The notes: a model not told the origin generated them from the letters alone. DNA of 64,000 bases from Pseudomonas sp. 8AS (GCF_902506505.1 NZ_LR733406.1:3614904-3678903), one strand, 5' to 3'; numbered from the stretch's first letter, positions 33,229-45,623 are shown. Translations and numbers: made by a program.

Positions 33229-33560
33229 CGAGGATGACCGAGCCTTTTTTTGATCAATCAGTTTTTGATGGGGCAGTACCCGTGAGCGACAACGCCAACC
33301 TGAAGCAGCACCTGAGCACACCCAGCGAGCAGGGCCACACCCTGCGCGGCAGTGTGGAAAAGGCGCTGCACAACTACTTTGCTCACCTCGAAGGCGCCGA
33401 CGTCACCGATGTCTACAACCTGGTTCTGACCGAGGTCGAGGCCCCGCTGCTGGAAACCGTGATGAACTACGTCAAGGGCAACCAGACCAAGGCCTCCGAA
33501 CTGCTCGGCCTGAACCGCGGCACCCTGCGCAAGAAGCTCAAGCAGTACGACCTGCTCTGA
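33225..33560 (+). CDS. fis: DNA-binding nucleoid protein Fis
   Basis: A 111-residue protein. The variable N-terminus is followed by the conserved SDNANLKQHLSTPSEQG, VEKALHNYFAHLEG and the C-terminal helix-turn-helix GNQTKASELLGLNRGTLRKK. Fis bends DNA and adjusts rRNA and growth-phase promoters. The start at 33225 uses an ATGA overlap with dusB and has GAGGTGG upstream; a second ATG at 33237 is possible. A terminator follows at 33575. Confidence 0.97.
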   Translation: MTRMTEPFFDQSVFDGAVPVSDNANLKQHLSTPSEQGHTLRGSVEKALHNYFAHLEGADVTDVYNLVLTEVEAPLLETVMNYVKGNQTKASELLGLNRGTLRKKLKQYDLL

Positions 33561-33574
33561 CCCAATCCCGCATG

Positions 33575-33612
33575 AAGGGCGATCTCGGCCGAGGTCGCCC
33601 TTTATGTTTTTG
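33575..33612 (+). terminator. Intrinsic terminator of dusB-fis
   Basis: Near-perfect stem AAGGGCGATCTCGG / CCGAGGTCGCCCTT followed by TATGTTTTTG, a T-rich tail, 15 bp after the fis stop. Confidence 0.82.
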
Positions 33613-33638
33613 ATCTTTACCGCCTGATGGACAGTGAC

Positions 33639-35246
<1,608 letters not shown>

Positions 35247-35396
35247 CCGTGGCACGGCCGCGCTGAAGCGCCCGCCTGCGTTGTTGGAGGCCGATTCGCC
35301 GATGCTCATTGCCAGGCGGCAACTGCGCTCGTCGAACCGATCTCCGCCTAGCAGCCAGACGCTCCATCACGGCCGATACGACGCAAAAAGCAGACT

Positions 35397-35464
35397 TGTA
35401 GGTTGGGTTGAGCGCAGCGAAGCCCAACAGATTCGTAGGGTGGACCGCCCAGGCTGTCCACCAA
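35397..35464. repeat. Two adjoining REP-like inverted repeats between purH and purD
   Basis: First unit: GTAGGTTGGGTT...AGCCCAAC (35398-35429). Second unit: GTAGGGTGGAC...GTCCACC (to 35464). Each has short inverted arms separated by a variable centre. They lie in the 253-bp purH-purD gap, which holds nothing else I can identify apart from the purD ribosome-binding site. They are probably part of a dispersed genomic family. Confidence 0.6.
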
Positions 35465-35499
35465 ACGGGCCCAAGGCCCGCCTCCAAAAGGAGAGAGAC

Positions 35500-36792
35500 A
35501 TGAACGTACTGATCATCGGCAGCGGCGGTCGTGAACACGCCCTGGCCTGGAAAGTGGCGCAGGACAAGCGCGTCGAGAAGGTCTTCGTCGCCCCGGGCAA
35601 CGCCGGCACCGCCCTTGAGCCCAAGTGCGAGAACGTCGCCATCGACGTGCTGGCCATCGAGCAACTGGCCGATTTCGCCGAGAAGAACGTACAGCTGACC
35701 ATCGTCGGCCCCGAGGCGCCGCTGGTGAAGGGCGTGGTCGACCTGTTCCGCGCCCGCAAGCTGGACATCTTCGGCCCCACCGCCGCCGCCGCCCAGCTGG
35801 AAGGTTCCAAGGCCTTCACCAAGGACTTCCTCGCCCGCCACGCGATCCCCACCGCCGACTACCAGAACTTCACCGAAGTCGAGCCGGCCCTGGCCTACCT
35901 GCGCGAGAAAGGCGCGCCGATCGTGGTCAAGGCCGACGGCCTGGCTGCCGGCAAGGGCGTGATCGTCGCCATGACCCTGGCCGAGGCCGAAGAGGCCGTG
36001 CGCGACATGCTGTCGGGCAACGCCTTCGGTGACGCCGGCGCGCGTGTAGTGATCGAGGAGTTCCTCGACGGCGAAGAAGCCAGCTTCATCGTCATGGTCG
36101 ACGGCGAGAACGTGCTGCCGATGGCCACCAGCCAGGACCACAAGCGCGTCGGCGACGCCGACACCGGCCCGAACACCGGCGGCATGGGCGCCTATTCGCC
36201 GGCCCCGGTGGTCACCCCGGACGTGCACCAGCGCGTGATGGACGAAGTGATCTACCCGACCGTGCGCGGCATGGCAGCCGAAGGCAACGTCTACACCGGC
36301 TTCCTCTACGCCGGTCTGATGATCGACAAGGCCGGCAAGCCGAAGGTCATCGAGTTCAACTGCCGCTTCGGCGACCCGGAAACCCAGCCGATCATGGTCC
36401 GTCTGGAATCCTCCCTGGTGCTGCTGATCGAGGCCGCGCTGGCCAAGGCGCTGGACAAGGTCGAGGCCACCTGGGACCCGCGCCCGACCGTGGGCGTGGT
36501 GCTGGCGGCCGGTGGCTACCCGGCCGACTACGCCAAGGGCGACACCATCTCCGGCCTGGCCGACGCCGCGCAACTGGACGGCAAGGTATTCCACGCCGGT
36601 ACCGCACTGAACGCTGCCGGTGAGATCGTCACCGCCGGCGGCCGCGTACTGTGCGCCACCGCCATCGGCCGCACGGTGTCCGAAGCCCAGCAGCAGGCCT
36701 ATCGTCTGGCCGAGAAAATCCGCTGGAATGGCTGCTTCTACCGCCACGACATCGGCTACCGCGCCATCGCTCGCGAGCAAGGCAAGGCCTGA
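35500..36792 (+). CDS. purD: Phosphoribosylamine-glycine ligase PurD (GAR synthetase)
   Basis: A 430-residue ATP-grasp ligase for step two of purine synthesis. The opening MNVLIIGSGGREHALAWKVA, ATP-binding segment IVVKADGLAAGKGVIVA (~138-155), DHKRVGDADTGPNTGGMGAY and EFNCRFGDPETQ are all canonical. AAAAGGAGAG precedes the ATG at 35500. A clear terminator follows at 36818. Confidence 0.97.
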   Translation: MNVLIIGSGGREHALAWKVAQDKRVEKVFVAPGNAGTALEPKCENVAIDVLAIEQLADFAEKNVQLTIVGPEAPLVKGVVDLFRARKLDIFGPTAAAAQLEGSKAFTKDFLARHAIPTADYQNFTEVEPALAYLREKGAPIVVKADGLAAGKGVIVAMTLAEAEEAVRDMLSGNAFGDAGARVVIEEFLDGEEASFIVMVDGENVLPMATSQDHKRVGDADTGPNTGGMGAYSPAPVVTPDVHQRVMDEVIYPTVRGMAAEGNVYTGFLYAGLMIDKAGKPKVIEFNCRFGDPETQPIMVRLESSLVLLIEAALAKALDKVEATWDPRPTVGVVLAAGGYPADYAKGDTISGLADAAQLDGKVFHAGTALNAAGEIVTAGGRVLCATAIGRTVSEAQQQAYRLAEKIRWNGCFYRHDIGYRAIAREQGKA

Positions 36793-36817
36793 GGGTAAAG
36801 TTGCGGCAAAAGCCCAT

Positions 36818-36845
36818 AAAAGGCAGCCCTGGTGGCTGCCTTTTG
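36818..36845 (+). terminator. Intrinsic terminator of purD
   Basis: Arms AAAAGGCAGCC and GGCTGCCTTTT with a five-base loop. The right arm ends in a T-run. Confidence 0.88.
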
Positions 36846-36860
36846 CCTATAAGCCACGGC

Positions 36861-36866
36861 TATAAT
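36861..36866 (+). promoter_or_regulatory. Candidate sigma-70 -10 element of retS (TATAAT)
   Basis: A consensus TATAAT in CGGCTATAATCC, 31 bp before the GTG start of retS and just after the purD terminator. The -35 is not obvious. Confidence 0.5.
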
Positions 36867-36897
36867 CCGACGATTCACCATTGAAGGGACCTCGCCC

Positions 36898-39696
36898 GTG
36901 CGACGGCTCAGGATCGCCACCGGACTCATCGTCAGCCTGTTGCTGACCCTGTTCTGCCTGCCCCCGGCACTGGCGGAAGGTGAAGCCGCCACGCGCCCGG
37001 CCGCACAGGAAAGCTGGTCCATCCTGCTCGATAAGACGGCCGAACTCAGCTTCGCGCAGATCAAGGACCAGTCCGCCCGTTTCCAGCCGCTGGATCGTCG
37101 CGCCATCACCTTCCCGGCCTCGCGCCACGCCATCTGGCTGCATATCAAGACCCCGGCCTACCAGGCTCCGCACTGGCTGTGGCTGTTCGCCCCGCGCGTG
37201 CAGCACCTGGACTACTACCTGCTGCGCAATGGCCAGCTGGAGCAGCAGCTGCAGACCGGCGAAGCCCTGTCGCAGAACAGCCGCCCGCTGCCGTCGCGCG
37301 CCTACCTGTTCAGCCAGCCCAACGATGGCCAGCCGCGCGAAGCCTATATCCGCATGACCTCCAACCACGCCCTGATGATGTGGTTCAAGGCGATCAACGA
37401 GGCCGAGCTGGTCACCCAGGAAAAACCCGCCTACCTGTTCGGCGCCCTGCTCGGCGGCCTGCTCCTGCTGGCCCTGTTCAACCTGCTGCGCATGGCCTAT
37501 TCGCCGACGACCAGCAACCTGTGGCTGGCCGGCATGCACCTGGCCCTGGCCCTCTGCGCCACCTGCAACATCGGCCTGCTGGCGGTATGGCTGCCGGAAC
37601 AGAGCTACAACCAGTCGCTGATCGCCGACCTCTCGGCCCTGGCCGCCGGGCTCTGCGTCCTGGGCTTCACCCTGCGTTTCTTCCACGCCACCCCGGCCGA
37701 ACACAGCCGGCTGCGCCACGTGCTGCACGCCGAGTTCCTGGTGATCAGCCTGGCCGCGGCGATGATCGCCTTCACCGGCCTGTTCTGGCACAGCTGGCTG
37801 GTCTATGGCCTGGTGATCATGACTGCCCTGACCGTGCCGGTGATCGCCTTCATCCACTGGCGCGCGGGCTACCAGCCGGCGCGCCTGATCGTCGCCGGCC
37901 TGCTGGTCTTCAACCTGGGCTTCGCCGTGCTGATTCCGGTGCTGTTCGGCTTCGACCAGCTCAACCCGGGCTGGCTGGTGCTCAGCCTGTTCAGCGTGGC
38001 CATGCTCTGCGGGCTGACGCTCAGCATCGCGCTGGCCGAGCGACAGCGGCAGATCCAGAACGACACCCTGTTCCAACGTACCAGCGAAGCAGCCAGCAGC
38101 GCCGAGCTGAAAGCCAAGGCCGAATTCCTCGCCAAGATCAGCCACGAAATCCGCACCCCGATGAACGGCGTGCTGGGCATGACCGAACTGCTGCTCGGCA
38201 CACCGCTGTCGGCCAAGCAGCGCGACTACGTGCAGACCATCCACAGCTCCGGCAACGAGCTGCTGACCCTGATCAACGAGATTCTCGACATCTCCAAGCT
38301 GGAATCCGGGCAGATCGAGCTGGACGACGTGCAGTTCGACCTCAACGCCCTGATCGACGACTGCCTGGACATCTTCCGCGCCAAGGCCGAGCAGCAGAAG
38401 GTCGAGCTGATCAGCTTCGTCCAGCCGCAGGCGCCGCGGGTCATCAGCGGCGACCCGACCCGCCTGCGCCAGGCCCTGCTCAGCCTGCTGGACAACGCCT
38501 TCCGCCAGACCAGCGAAGGCGAGATCCTCCTGGTGGTGGCCCTGGACAGCGAAAGCAAGCTGCCGCGCCTGCGCATCGCCGTGCAGGACAGCGGCCGCGC
38601 CCTGGAGGCCGCCGAGCGCGATGCCCTGCTCAACACCGAACTGCACAGCGCCGACTTCCTCAGCACCAGCAAGCTCGGCGGCCGCCTCGGCCTGATCATC
38701 GCCCGCCAGCTGGTGCGCCTGATGGGCGGCGAGTTCGGCATCCAGAGTGGCGACAACCAGGGCAGCACCCTGTGGCTGACCCTGCCGCTGGACGCCGAGC
38801 GCCTGGAACAACCCACCGCCGACCTCGACGGTCCGCTGCAGGGCGCCCGCCTGCTGGTGGTCGACGACAACGAGACCTGCCGCAAGGTGCTGGTGCAGCA
38901 ATGCGTCGCCTGGGGCCTGCAGGTCAGCAGCGTGGCGTCCGGCAAGGAGGCCCTGGCCCTGCTGCGGACCAAGGCGCACATGCACGAGTTCTTCGACGCG
39001 GTGCTGCTCGACCAGGAAATGCCCGGCATGACCGGCATGCAGCTGGCGGCCAAGATCAAGGAAGACCGCAACCTCAACCACGACATCCTGCTGGTCATGC
39101 TCACCGGCATCAGCCATGCGCCGAGCAAGATCATCGCGCGCAACGCCGGGATCAAGCGCATCCTGGCCAAGCCGGTGGCCGGCTACACCCTCAAGACCAC
39201 CCTGGCCGACGAGCTGGCCCAGCGCCAGAGCGGCTTCAGCGTGCCCCTGACGCATGCCGGCGAAGGCCCGGCGCTGAAGGTTCCGGAAGACTTCCGTATC
39301 CTCGTCGCCGAGGACAACAGCATCTCCACCAAGGTCATCCGCGGCATGCTGAGCAAGCTCAACCTGCAGCCGGACACCGCCAGCAACGGTGAAGAAGCCC
39401 TGCGCGCCATGCAGGCGCGGCAGTACGACCTGGTACTGATGGACTGCGAAATGCCGGTGCTCGACGGCTTCTCCGCCACCGAGCAGCTGCGCGCCTGGGA
39501 GCAGCGCGAACGGCGCAGCCACACGCCGGTGGTGGCGCTGACCGCGCACATCCTCACCGAGCACAAGGAGCGCGCGCGCCAGGTCGGCATGGACGGGCAC
39601 ATGGCCAAGCCGGTAGAGATGTCGCAACTGCGCGAACTGATCGCCCACTGGGTGGCCGAGCGCGAACGCCGCCAGCATGCCGCCCTGCCCGGCTGA
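36898..39696 (+). CDS. retS: Hybrid sensor histidine kinase RetS
   Basis: A 932-residue inner-membrane regulator. Signal peptide (1-25), periplasmic 7TMR-DISM extracellular domain (~40-170), seven-helix membrane module (~178-375), HisKA with His416 ([11 protein letters not shown]), HATPase-like domain, and two receivers with Asp705 (LLDQEMPGM) and Asp849 ([11 protein letters not shown]). The ATP-lid boxes are degraded (DSGRALE for [14 protein letters not shown] for GGTGLGL), as expected for RetS. RetS restrains GacS by forming heterodimers and so favours acute over biofilm behaviour. Position next to purD and length (~940 in P. aeruginosa) support the name. GTG start at 36898 with AAGGGA upstream. 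Confidence 0.93.
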   Translation: MRRLRIATGLIVSLLLTLFCLPPALAEGEAATRPAAQESWSILLDKTAELSFAQIKDQSARFQPLDRRAITFPASRHAIWLHIKTPAYQAPHWLWLFAPRVQHLDYYLLRNGQLEQQLQTGEALSQNSRPLPSRAYLFSQPNDGQPREAYIRMTSNHALMMWFKAINEAELVTQEKPAYLFGALLGGLLLLALFNLLRMAYSPTTSNLWLAGMHLALALCATCNIGLLAVWLPEQSYNQSLIADLSALAAGLCVLGFTLRFFHATPAEHSRLRHVLHAEFLVISLAAAMIAFTGLFWHSWLVYGLVIMTALTVPVIAFIHWRAGYQPARLIVAGLLVFNLGFAVLIPVLFGFDQLNPGWLVLSLFSVAMLCGLTLSIALAERQRQIQNDTLFQRTSEAASSAELKAKAEFLAKISHEIRTPMNGVLGMTELLLGTPLSAKQRDYVQTIHSSGNELLTLINEILDISKLESGQIELDDVQFDLNALIDDCLDIFRAKAEQQKVELISFVQPQAPRVISGDPTRLRQALLSLLDNAFRQTSEGEILLVVALDSESKLPRLRIAVQDSGRALEAAERDALLNTELHSADFLSTSKLGGRLGLIIARQLVRLMGGEFGIQSGDNQGSTLWLTLPLDAERLEQPTADLDGPLQGARLLVVDDNETCRKVLVQQCVAWGLQVSSVASGKEALALLRTKAHMHEFFDAVLLDQEMPGMTGMQLAAKIKEDRNLNHDILLVMLTGISHAPSKIIARNAGIKRILAKPVAGYTLKTTLADELAQRQSGFSVPLTHAGEGPALKVPEDFRILVAEDNSISTKVIRGMLSKLNLQPDTASNGEEALRAMQARQYDLVLMDCEMPVLDGFSATEQLRAWEQRERRSHTPVVALTAHILTEHKERARQVGMDGHMAKPVEMSQLRELIAHWVAERERRQHAALPG

Positions 39697-39765
39697 ATCC
39701 GCCCCATGCCGCGCCGCGACGCGGCCGCTATGCTTGCCCCAACCGCCTTCTGACGAGTCCGCCCC

Positions 39766-40362
39766 ATGCTGCCCGAGCTGTTCAGCCTGTACCTGAAGAT
39801 GCTGGTCCTCTACAGCCCGTTCTTCGTGCTGTCCTGCTTCATCGGTCTGACCCCCGGCTACACCAACCGCGAGCGCAAGAAGCTGGCCTGGAAGGTGGCG
39901 CTCGGCACCCTGATCGCCAGCGTGCTGCTGTACCTGTTCGGCCAGAGCATCTTCGACGTGTTCGGCATCACCGCCGACGCCTTCCGCATCGGCGCCGGCT
40001 CCGTGCTGTTCATCTCCGCCCTGGGCATGGCCCAGGGCAAGTCGGCGGTACAGACCGACGACATCCACCAGGATGTCACCATCGTGCCGCTGACCATCCC
40101 GCTCACGGTCGGCCCCGGCACCATCGGCGCCCTGCTGGTGATGGGCGTCAGCCAGCCGCACTGGGACGACAAGCTGCTGGCCGTGGCCGGCATCGCCCTG
40201 GCCAGCCTCACCGTCGGCTTCGTGCTGTTCCTCTCCCACGGCTTCGAGCGGGTCCTGGGCGAGAAGGGCCTGCAGATTCTCAGCCGCCTGATGGGCCTGT
40301 TCGTCTGCGCCCTGGCGGCGCAGATCATCTTCACCGGCGTGCGCGGCTACCTGCTGCCCTGA
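39766..40362 (+). CDS. MarC family integral membrane protein
   Basis: A 198-residue protein with six predicted helices and the MarC/UPF0056 pattern: LFSLYLKMLVLYSPFFVLSCFIGLTPGYT, RIGAGSVLFISALGMAQG, and VPLTIPLTVGPGTIGALLVMG. The function is not established; the family was once linked to multiple antibiotic resistance but later work did not support a direct role. It lies 69 bp after retS, in the order known from P. aeruginosa. Confidence 0.9.
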   Translation: MLPELFSLYLKMLVLYSPFFVLSCFIGLTPGYTNRERKKLAWKVALGTLIASVLLYLFGQSIFDVFGITADAFRIGAGSVLFISALGMAQGKSAVQTDDIHQDVTIVPLTIPLTVGPGTIGALLVMGVSQPHWDDKLLAVAGIALASLTVGFVLFLSHGFERVLGEKGLQILSRLMGLFVCALAAQIIFTGVRGYLLP

Positions 40363-40675
40363 ATCCCGGTGCCGGCTCGCTGCCGGGGTTAAAGCACCGA
40401 GTCACTCCTATCTCACCACCAGCGTGCCTCGGCGCCGGGCAGACAAGCGCCGCCGGCCCGCACGCCGCCCCTTGCCTCAAAGCAGTGCATACCGCGATGC
40501 GGTCGGCCGGACCCGCGCATCCGCGCACCAAGATCGCTCAGGCGCAGCCCTGCACGGCACACCCCGATCCGCAGAAAGCCCGCTGGCACAAGGCTTTGCG
40601 CAGCTTGGCACGGATGCTGCCAAAGAACTGGCGACCCTTAGGTTCAATCACAGTTGCGCATGGAGCCCTAACAAG
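40363..40675. other. 313-bp regulatory gap between marC and urtA
   Basis: Contains no credible ORF; an in-frame upstream extension of urtA exists but lacks conserved sequence. It holds the sigma-54 promoter at 40605, a one-base-too-long near-copy of such an element at 40583-40600 (CTGGCACA...TTGCG), and a small ACCGC/GCGGT palindrome at ~40492-40504. A convincing GCAC-N7-GTGC-type NtrC site was not found by eye. Confidence 0.6.
40605..40620 (+). promoter_or_regulatory. Sigma-54 (RpoN) promoter of the urea transporter operon
   Basis: TTGGCACGGATGCTGC matches YTGGCACG-N4-TTGC with a single substitution (CTGC) and has GG and GC exactly 12 bases apart. The start point would be near 40632, giving a ~44-nt leader before the urtA ATG. 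Nitrogen control through NtrC is the expected regulation for urea uptake. Confidence 0.8.
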
Positions 40676-41944
40676 ATGAAACGCCGTCCTCTGTTGAAAT
40701 CCACCCTCGCCGCCAGCGCCCTGCTGCTCAGCGGCCTGTTCCCCTACAGCCTGCAGGCCGCCGAGACCATCAAGGTCGGCATCCTCCACTCGCTGTCCGG
40801 CACCATGGCGATTTCCGAGACTTCGCTGAAAGACATGGCGCTGATGACCATTGACGAAATCAACGCCAAAGGCGGCGTCAATGGCAAACAACTGGAAGCC
40901 GTGGTGGTCGACCCGGCCTCCAACTGGCCGTTGTTCGCCGAGAAAGGCCGCCAGCTGCTGACCCAGGACAAGGTCGACGTGGTGTTCGGCTGCTGGACCT
41001 CGGTATCGCGCAAATCCGTGCTGCCGGTGTTCGAGGAACTCAACGGCCTGCTGTTCTACCCGGTGCAGTACGAAGGCGAAGAGATGTCGCCGAACGTCTT
41101 CTACACCGGCGCCGCGCCGAACCAGCAGGCAATCCCAGCCGTGGAATACCTGATGAGCGAAGACGGCGGCGCCGCCAAGCGCTACTTCCTGCTCGGCACC
41201 GACTACGTTTACCCGCGCACCACCAACAAGATCCTGCGCAGCTTCCTGCACAGCAAAGGCGTGGCCGACAAGGATATCGAAGAGGTCTACACCCCCTTCG
41301 GCCATAGCGACTATCAAACCATCGTCGCCAACATCAAGAAGTTCTCCGCCGGCGGCAAGACTGCGGTGATTTCCACCGTCAACGGCGACTCCAACGTGCC
41401 GTTCTACAAGGAACTGGCCAACCAGGGCATCGAAGCCACCGACATCCCGGTGGTGGCCTTCTCGGTCGGCGAAGAAGAACTGCGCGGCATCGACACCAAG
41501 CCGCTGGTCGGCCAACTGGCGGCGTGGAACTACTTCCAGTCGGTGGAAAACCCGGTCAACACCGAGTTCGTCAACAAGTGGAAGGCCTACGCCAAGGCCA
41601 AGAACCTGCCGGGCGCCGACAAGGCGGTGACCAACGACCCGATGGAAGCCACTTACGTCGGCATCAACATGTGGGCCCAGGCCGTCGAGAAAGCCGGCAC
41701 CACCGACGTCGACAAGGTGCGTGAAGCCCTGGCCGGCCAGACCTTCGCCGCGCCGAGCGGCTACACCCTGACCATGGACAAGACCAACCACCACCTGCAC
41801 AAGCCGGTGATGATCGGCGAAGTCCAGGAAGACGGGCAGTTCTCCATCGTCTGGCAGACCGAAGGCCCGCTGCGCGCCCAGCCGTGGAGCCCGTACATCC
41901 CCGGCAACGACAAGAAGCCGGACTATGCGGTGAAGTCCAACTGA
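40676..41944 (+). CDS. urtA: Urea ABC transporter substrate-binding protein UrtA
   Basis: A 422-residue periplasmic binding protein of the branched-chain amino-acid/amide class. Signal peptide (~1-28, ending LQAAE), then ETIKVGILHSLSGTMAISET, DVVFGCWTSVSRKSVLPVFEE and YPVQYEGEEMSPNVFYTGA, all characteristic of UrtA. It delivers urea to the UrtBC channel. The ATG at 40676 begins at the signal peptide; 5' extensions of the frame are not conserved. It is the first gene of urtABCDE and is preceded by a sigma-54 promoter. Confidence 0.96.
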   Translation: MKRRPLLKSTLAASALLLSGLFPYSLQAAETIKVGILHSLSGTMAISETSLKDMALMTIDEINAKGGVNGKQLEAVVVDPASNWPLFAEKGRQLLTQDKVDVVFGCWTSVSRKSVLPVFEELNGLLFYPVQYEGEEMSPNVFYTGAAPNQQAIPAVEYLMSEDGGAAKRYFLLGTDYVYPRTTNKILRSFLHSKGVADKDIEEVYTPFGHSDYQTIVANIKKFSAGGKTAVISTVNGDSNVPFYKELANQGIEATDIPVVAFSVGEEELRGIDTKPLVGQLAAWNYFQSVENPVNTEFVNKWKAYAKAKNLPGADKAVTNDPMEATYVGINMWAQAVEKAGTTDVDKVREALAGQTFAAPSGYTLTMDKTNHHLHKPVMIGEVQEDGQFSIVWQTEGPLRAQPWSPYIPGNDKKPDYAVKSN

Positions 41945-41971
41945 TCCGCCGGGCCTAGCCCGATTCACTCC

Positions 41972-42048
41972 GTAGGAGCCAGCTTGCTGGCGATCGAAGC
42001 AACGCGGTTGTCCTGGTGAACCGCGATCGCGAGCAAGCTCGCTCCTAC
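41972..42048. repeat. REP-like inverted repeat (GTAGGAGCCAGCTTGCTGGC family)
   Basis: GTAGGAGCCAGCTTGCTGGCG...CGAGCAAGCTCGCTCCTAC, a long inverted repeat with internal hairpins in the urtA-urtB gap. The first 23 bases are identical to the element at 57015. It could lower expression of distal genes relative to urtA or stabilise the urtA message. Confidence 0.75.
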
Positions 42049-42073
42049 GGAGCTCCGCTTCCAGGACATATGT

Positions 42074-43645
42074 ATGCCCACTGCCCTTATCCGCATTCTC
42101 CTGTCACTGGCCCTGCTCCTGCCATTGACCACCCATGCCGGCGATGCCGCCGACTTCGTCGCCGCCAATCCCGCCCAGCAGGCCAAGCTGCTGGAAAACT
42201 GGGCCGCCCAGCCCGATCCCGTCCGCCTGCCACTGCTCGATGCCCTGCAGAGTGGCCGTCTGGCCAGTGACAGCAACAAGACGCCCTTCCTTGAAGAAGC
42301 CGGCCGCTTCGTCGCCGCCGAAGGCCAGGCCGAGCCGGCCAGCCCGCCGAAGAAGCTGCGCCTGAACAACCGCCTGCGCGGCCTGCTGGCCACCGCCCAG
42401 GCCAGCCACCAGTTACTTGCCAGCGCGCCGGCCGTGCGCCTGGCCGCCGCCCAGCAACTGCAGAAGAGCGCCAAGCCGGCGCAGCTGGAACTGCTCAATG
42501 CCCGCGTCGCCAGCGAGGAGGACGCCAGCGTGCGCGCCGCCCTGGCCCTGGCGTTGGCCAACCTGCAACTGGTCGACCCGGACCCGGCGATCCGCCTGAG
42601 CGCCGTACGCCTGCTCGGTGAGACCGGCGAACCGTTGGCCCGCACCCGCCTGGAAGCGCTGCTCACCGAAGGTGTGGAAAGCGATGCCGAGGTGCGTACC
42701 GCCGCCACAACCAGCCTGGCCCAGGTCAAACGTCGCCTGCTCGGCGGCGAGCTGCTCGGCCAGGCGTTCAGCGGCCTGAGCCTGGGCAGCATCCTGCTGC
42801 TGGCGGCGCTGGGCCTGGCCATCACCTTCGGCCTGCTCGGGGTGATCAATATGGCCCACGGCGAGATGCTGATGCTCGGTGCCTACACCACCTACATGGT
42901 GCAGATCGCCTTCCAGAAACTCGCCCCCAACTACCTGGCCATCTACCCGCTGGCCGCCCTGCCGATCGCCTTCTTCGTCACCGCCGCCATCGGCATGGCC
43001 CTGGAACGCACGGTGATCCGCCATCTCTATGGGCGCCCGCTGGAAACCCTGCTGGCCACCTGGGGCATCAGCCTGATCCTGATCCAGCTGGTGCGGGTGA
43101 TCTTCGGCGCGCAGAACGTCGAGGTGGCCAACCCCGAGTGGTTGTCCGGCGGCGTGCAGGTGCTGCCGAATCTGGTGCTGCCCTACAGCCGCATGGTGAT
43201 CATCGGCTTCGCACTCTTTGTGGTGGCCTTGACTTGGTTGTTGCTGAACAAGACCCGCCTCGGCCTCAACGTGCGCGCCGTGACGCAGAACCGCAATATG
43301 GCGGCCTGTTGTGGGGTTCCTACAGGGCGGGTGGACATGCTCGCCTTCGGCCTCGGCTCGGGCATCGCAGGCCTAGGCGGCGTGGCCCTCAGCCAGATCG
43401 GCAACGTCGGCCCGGACCTGGGCCAGAGCTACATCATCGACTCGTTCCTGGTGGTGGTGCTCGGTGGCGTCGGCCAGCTGGCCGGTAGCGTGCTGGCCGC
43501 CTTCGGCCTGGGCGTGGCGAACAAGATCCTCGAACCGCAGATCGGCGCCGTGCTGGGCAAGATCCTCATCCTCGCGCTGATCATCCTGTTTATCCAGAAA
43601 CGACCCCAAGGTCTTTTTGCACTGAAAGGACGGGTGATCGACTAA
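42074..43645 (+). CDS. urtB: Urea ABC transporter permease UrtB
   Basis: A 523-residue protein. A signal peptide (1-22) and a ~200-residue helical periplasmic domain with HEAT-like Ala/Leu-rich repeats precede a LivH-type permease (~230-520). The permease shows LGLAITFGLLGVINMAHGEMLMLGAY and GSGIAGLGGVALSQIGNVGPDLG. The long N-terminal domain is normal for proteobacterial UrtB. The stop overlaps the urtC start by one base (TAATG). Confidence 0.96.
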   Translation: MPTALIRILLSLALLLPLTTHAGDAADFVAANPAQQAKLLENWAAQPDPVRLPLLDALQSGRLASDSNKTPFLEEAGRFVAAEGQAEPASPPKKLRLNNRLRGLLATAQASHQLLASAPAVRLAAAQQLQKSAKPAQLELLNARVASEEDASVRAALALALANLQLVDPDPAIRLSAVRLLGETGEPLARTRLEALLTEGVESDAEVRTAATTSLAQVKRRLLGGELLGQAFSGLSLGSILLLAALGLAITFGLLGVINMAHGEMLMLGAYTTYMVQIAFQKLAPNYLAIYPLAALPIAFFVTAAIGMALERTVIRHLYGRPLETLLATWGISLILIQLVRVIFGAQNVEVANPEWLSGGVQVLPNLVLPYSRMVIIGFALFVVALTWLLLNKTRLGLNVRAVTQNRNMAACCGVPTGRVDMLAFGLGSGIAGLGGVALSQIGNVGPDLGQSYIIDSFLVVVLGGVGQLAGSVLAAFGLGVANKILEPQIGAVLGKILILALIILFIQKRPQGLFALKGRVID

Positions 43646-44732
43646 TGACTCAAGCACTCAATCAAACGTTGCTGGCACGCGCCACGGCGAAACTCGGACC
43701 GAAGACCTCGCTGACCATCGGCGGCCTGATCCTGCTCCTGCTGCTGGCCATGCCGCTGCTGCACCTGCTGCCGGCCGACCATGCCCTGCATGTCTCGGCC
43801 TACAGCCTGACCCTGGTCGGCAAGATCCTCTGCTACTGCGTGGTCGCCCTGGCACTGGACCTGGTCTGGGGCTATGCCGGCCTGCTCTCGCTCGGCCACG
43901 GCCTGTTCTTCGCCCTCGGCGGTTACGCCATGGGCATGTACCTGATGCGCGAAAGCGCCGGTGACGGCCTGCCCGCGTTCATGGTGTTCCTCTCCTGGAC
44001 AGAGCTGCCGTGGTACTGGTACGGCACCTCCAGCTTCCTCTGGGCGCTGTGCCTGGTGGTGCTGGCGCCCGGCCTGCTGGCCCTGGTGTTCGGCTTCTTC
44101 GCCTTCCGCTCGCGGATCAAGGGCGTGTATTTCTCGATCATGACCCAGGCGCTGACCTTCGCCGGCATGCTGCTGTTCTTCCGCAACGAGACTGGTTTCG
44201 GCGGCAACAACGGCTTCACCAACTTCCGCAGCATGCTCGGCTTCGACATCACCGCGCCGAGCACCCGCGCCGTGCTGTTCCTCTGCACCGTGGCGCTGCT
44301 GGTCGGTAGCCTGCTGCTGGGCTTCAAGCTGGCGCGCAGCAAGTTTGGCCGGGTACTCACCGCCCTGCGCGACGCGGAAAACCGCCTGATGTTCTGCGGC
44401 TACGACCCTCGCGGCTACAAGCTGTTTATCTGGGTGCTCTCCGCCGTGCTGTGCGGCCTGGCCGGTGCGCTGTACGTGCCGCAGGTGGGCATCATCAACC
44501 CCAGCGAGATGTCGCCGACCAACTCCATCGAGGCCGCCGTGTGGGTCGCCCTCGGTGGTCGCGGCACGCTGATCGGCCCGCTGCTCGGCGCCGGTCTGGT
44601 CAATGGCATGAAGAGCTGGTTCACCGTGGCCTTCCCCGAGTACTGGCTGTTCGCCCTGGGCTTCCTGTTCATCGTCGTCACGCTGTTCCTGCCCAAGGGC
44701 GTGATCGGCCTGCTGCGTAAGAAGGGAGAGCA

Positions 44733-44736
<4 letters not shown>
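43645..44736 (+). CDS. urtC: Urea ABC transporter permease UrtC
   Basis: A 363-residue LivM-type permease with about ten helices. Typical stretches are LVWGYAGLLSLGHGLFFALGGYAMGMYLM and LRDAENRLMFCGYDPRGYKLFIWVLSAVLCGLAGALY, the latter containing the coupling-helix EAA-like region. It forms the channel with UrtB. Its stop overlaps the urtD start (ATGA). Confidence 0.96.
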
Positions 44737-45587
<851 letters not shown>

Positions 45588-45623
45588 ATACCGAGGATCG
45601 CGAGCCAGGCTGCACAGGATTGA

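Noticed and set aside
40424..40675. In-frame upstream extension of urtA (84 codons)
   Set aside because: It would bury the signal peptide inside the protein and covers the sigma-54 promoter; no conserved sequence.
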